A stretch of DNA of 64,000 nt from Christensenellaceae bacterium (GTDB lineage Bacteria; Bacillota; Clostridia; Christensenellales; Aristaeellaceae): NCBI GenBank assembly GCA_012837835.1, contig DUQK01000020.1:42708-106707 (forward strand), written 5' to 3'. This document shows positions 63,847 to 64,000 of this stretch, piece by piece (position 1 is the stretch's first letter; each line of letters starts with the position of its first letter). A model generated the notes under the pieces. That model did not search any database. It saw only the letters and a list, made by a program, of their open reading frames with translations, and was not told the origin of the DNA. The position numbers and the translations under genes were made by a program.

Positions 63847-63862
63847 TTAAGAGATTCTCTCT
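63775..63862 (-). repeat. Perfect 12-base inverted repeat around the transposase ribosome site
   Basis: AGAGAGAATCTC at 63775-63786 (plus strand) is the exact inverse of GAGATTCTCTCT at 63851-63862. On the transposase mRNA the inner arm includes the Shine-Dalgarno sequence. Transcripts entering from outside would fold and hide it; a transcript from an internal TACAAT (about 63815-63820) would not contain the outer arm. Confidence 0.6.
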
Positions 63863-64000
63863 TGTTTTTCTTTTTTTAGTCGTAAATTTTAAGATTCTTG
63901 TATATTGCTTCTATGAAATGCTATGTTTTAGCCATTTTGAGTGGCGTTTTTTATTTTACATGGCTTCAAATTGCATGTGTTTCAATACTTTAAACGAGCG
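63863..64000. other. Right end of window, no recognised feature
   Basis: AT-rich sequence beyond the insertion sequence. No frame, RNA or repeat is supported in the visible part. Confidence 0.5.

Noticed and set aside
1..64000. CRISPR array, rRNA, tRNA, prophage
   Set aside because: No regularly spaced repeats, no recognisable rRNA or tRNA segments and no phage structural genes were seen.

Overview
The window looks like a chromosomal segment of an anaerobic, fermentative member of the Clostridia (low-GC Gram-positive lineage). The evidence is the gene order remA-gmk-rpoZ-coaBC-priA-def-fmt-rsmB-rlmN-prpC-prkC-rsgA-rpe, the presence of SepF, DivIVA and a PASTA kinase, an electron-bifurcating type [FeFe] hydrogenase and formate-THF ligase. 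Secreted proteins end their signal peptides in AxA-type sites followed by Glu rather than lipoboxes; this reminds me of Christensenellales-like genomes, but I cannot name a genus. No rRNA, tRNA or CRISPR array was recognised.

Layout. 1-3.3 kb (minus): a catabolic operon with a KDPG/KHG-type aldolase, a cyclase-family hydrolase and a ribose-type ABC importer cut by the window edge. 3.4-11.7 kb (plus): a two-part hydrogenase locus. The first part encodes a HydS-like putative sensory [FeFe] hydrogenase with two DRTGG-like proteins, a GHKL ATPase and a PHP protein. The second encodes HydC, a second GHKL ATPase, a thioredoxin-like ferredoxin, HydB and HydA. 11.8-17.2 kb: an exported FMN/FAD reductase, then a MurQ-like SIS protein with a DUF1846 protein. 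17.2-28.6 kb (minus): a DUF368 membrane protein, a flavodoxin, two carbohydrate ABC importers (one with a frameshifted permease), a TIGR00300 protein and Fhs.

28.6-33.1 kb (plus) is the most unusual part: an OmpR-type response regulator, a histidine kinase and two related secreted proteins ending in 47-68 residue Asp/Asn tails. The promoters of the regulator gene and of the second Asp-tail gene carry nearly the same 11-bp-phased direct repeat at nearly the same distance from the -10 box, which suggests one regulon. 33.4-46.9 kb is a long housekeeping operon running from remA to rsmA. 46.9-52.1 kb holds a modular peptidoglycan-binding protein and, convergently, an orphan pair of complex-I/Mrp-type antiporter subunits. 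52.1-62.3 kb (minus): a ROK kinase, divIVA, a sepF with a long Gln-rich linker, and rpoBC; RpoB has a 100-residue acidic tail. 62.5-63.8 kb: an insertion sequence whose transposase has one in-frame stop.

Working picture: sugars and sugar acids enter through three ABC importers. Fermentation electrons are disposed of by HydABC, with H2 or redox state possibly read by the HydS module, and perhaps by an extracytoplasmic flavin reductase. The two-component/Asp-tail locus may answer to cations or envelope state. All functions are inferred by reading; no database search was run.
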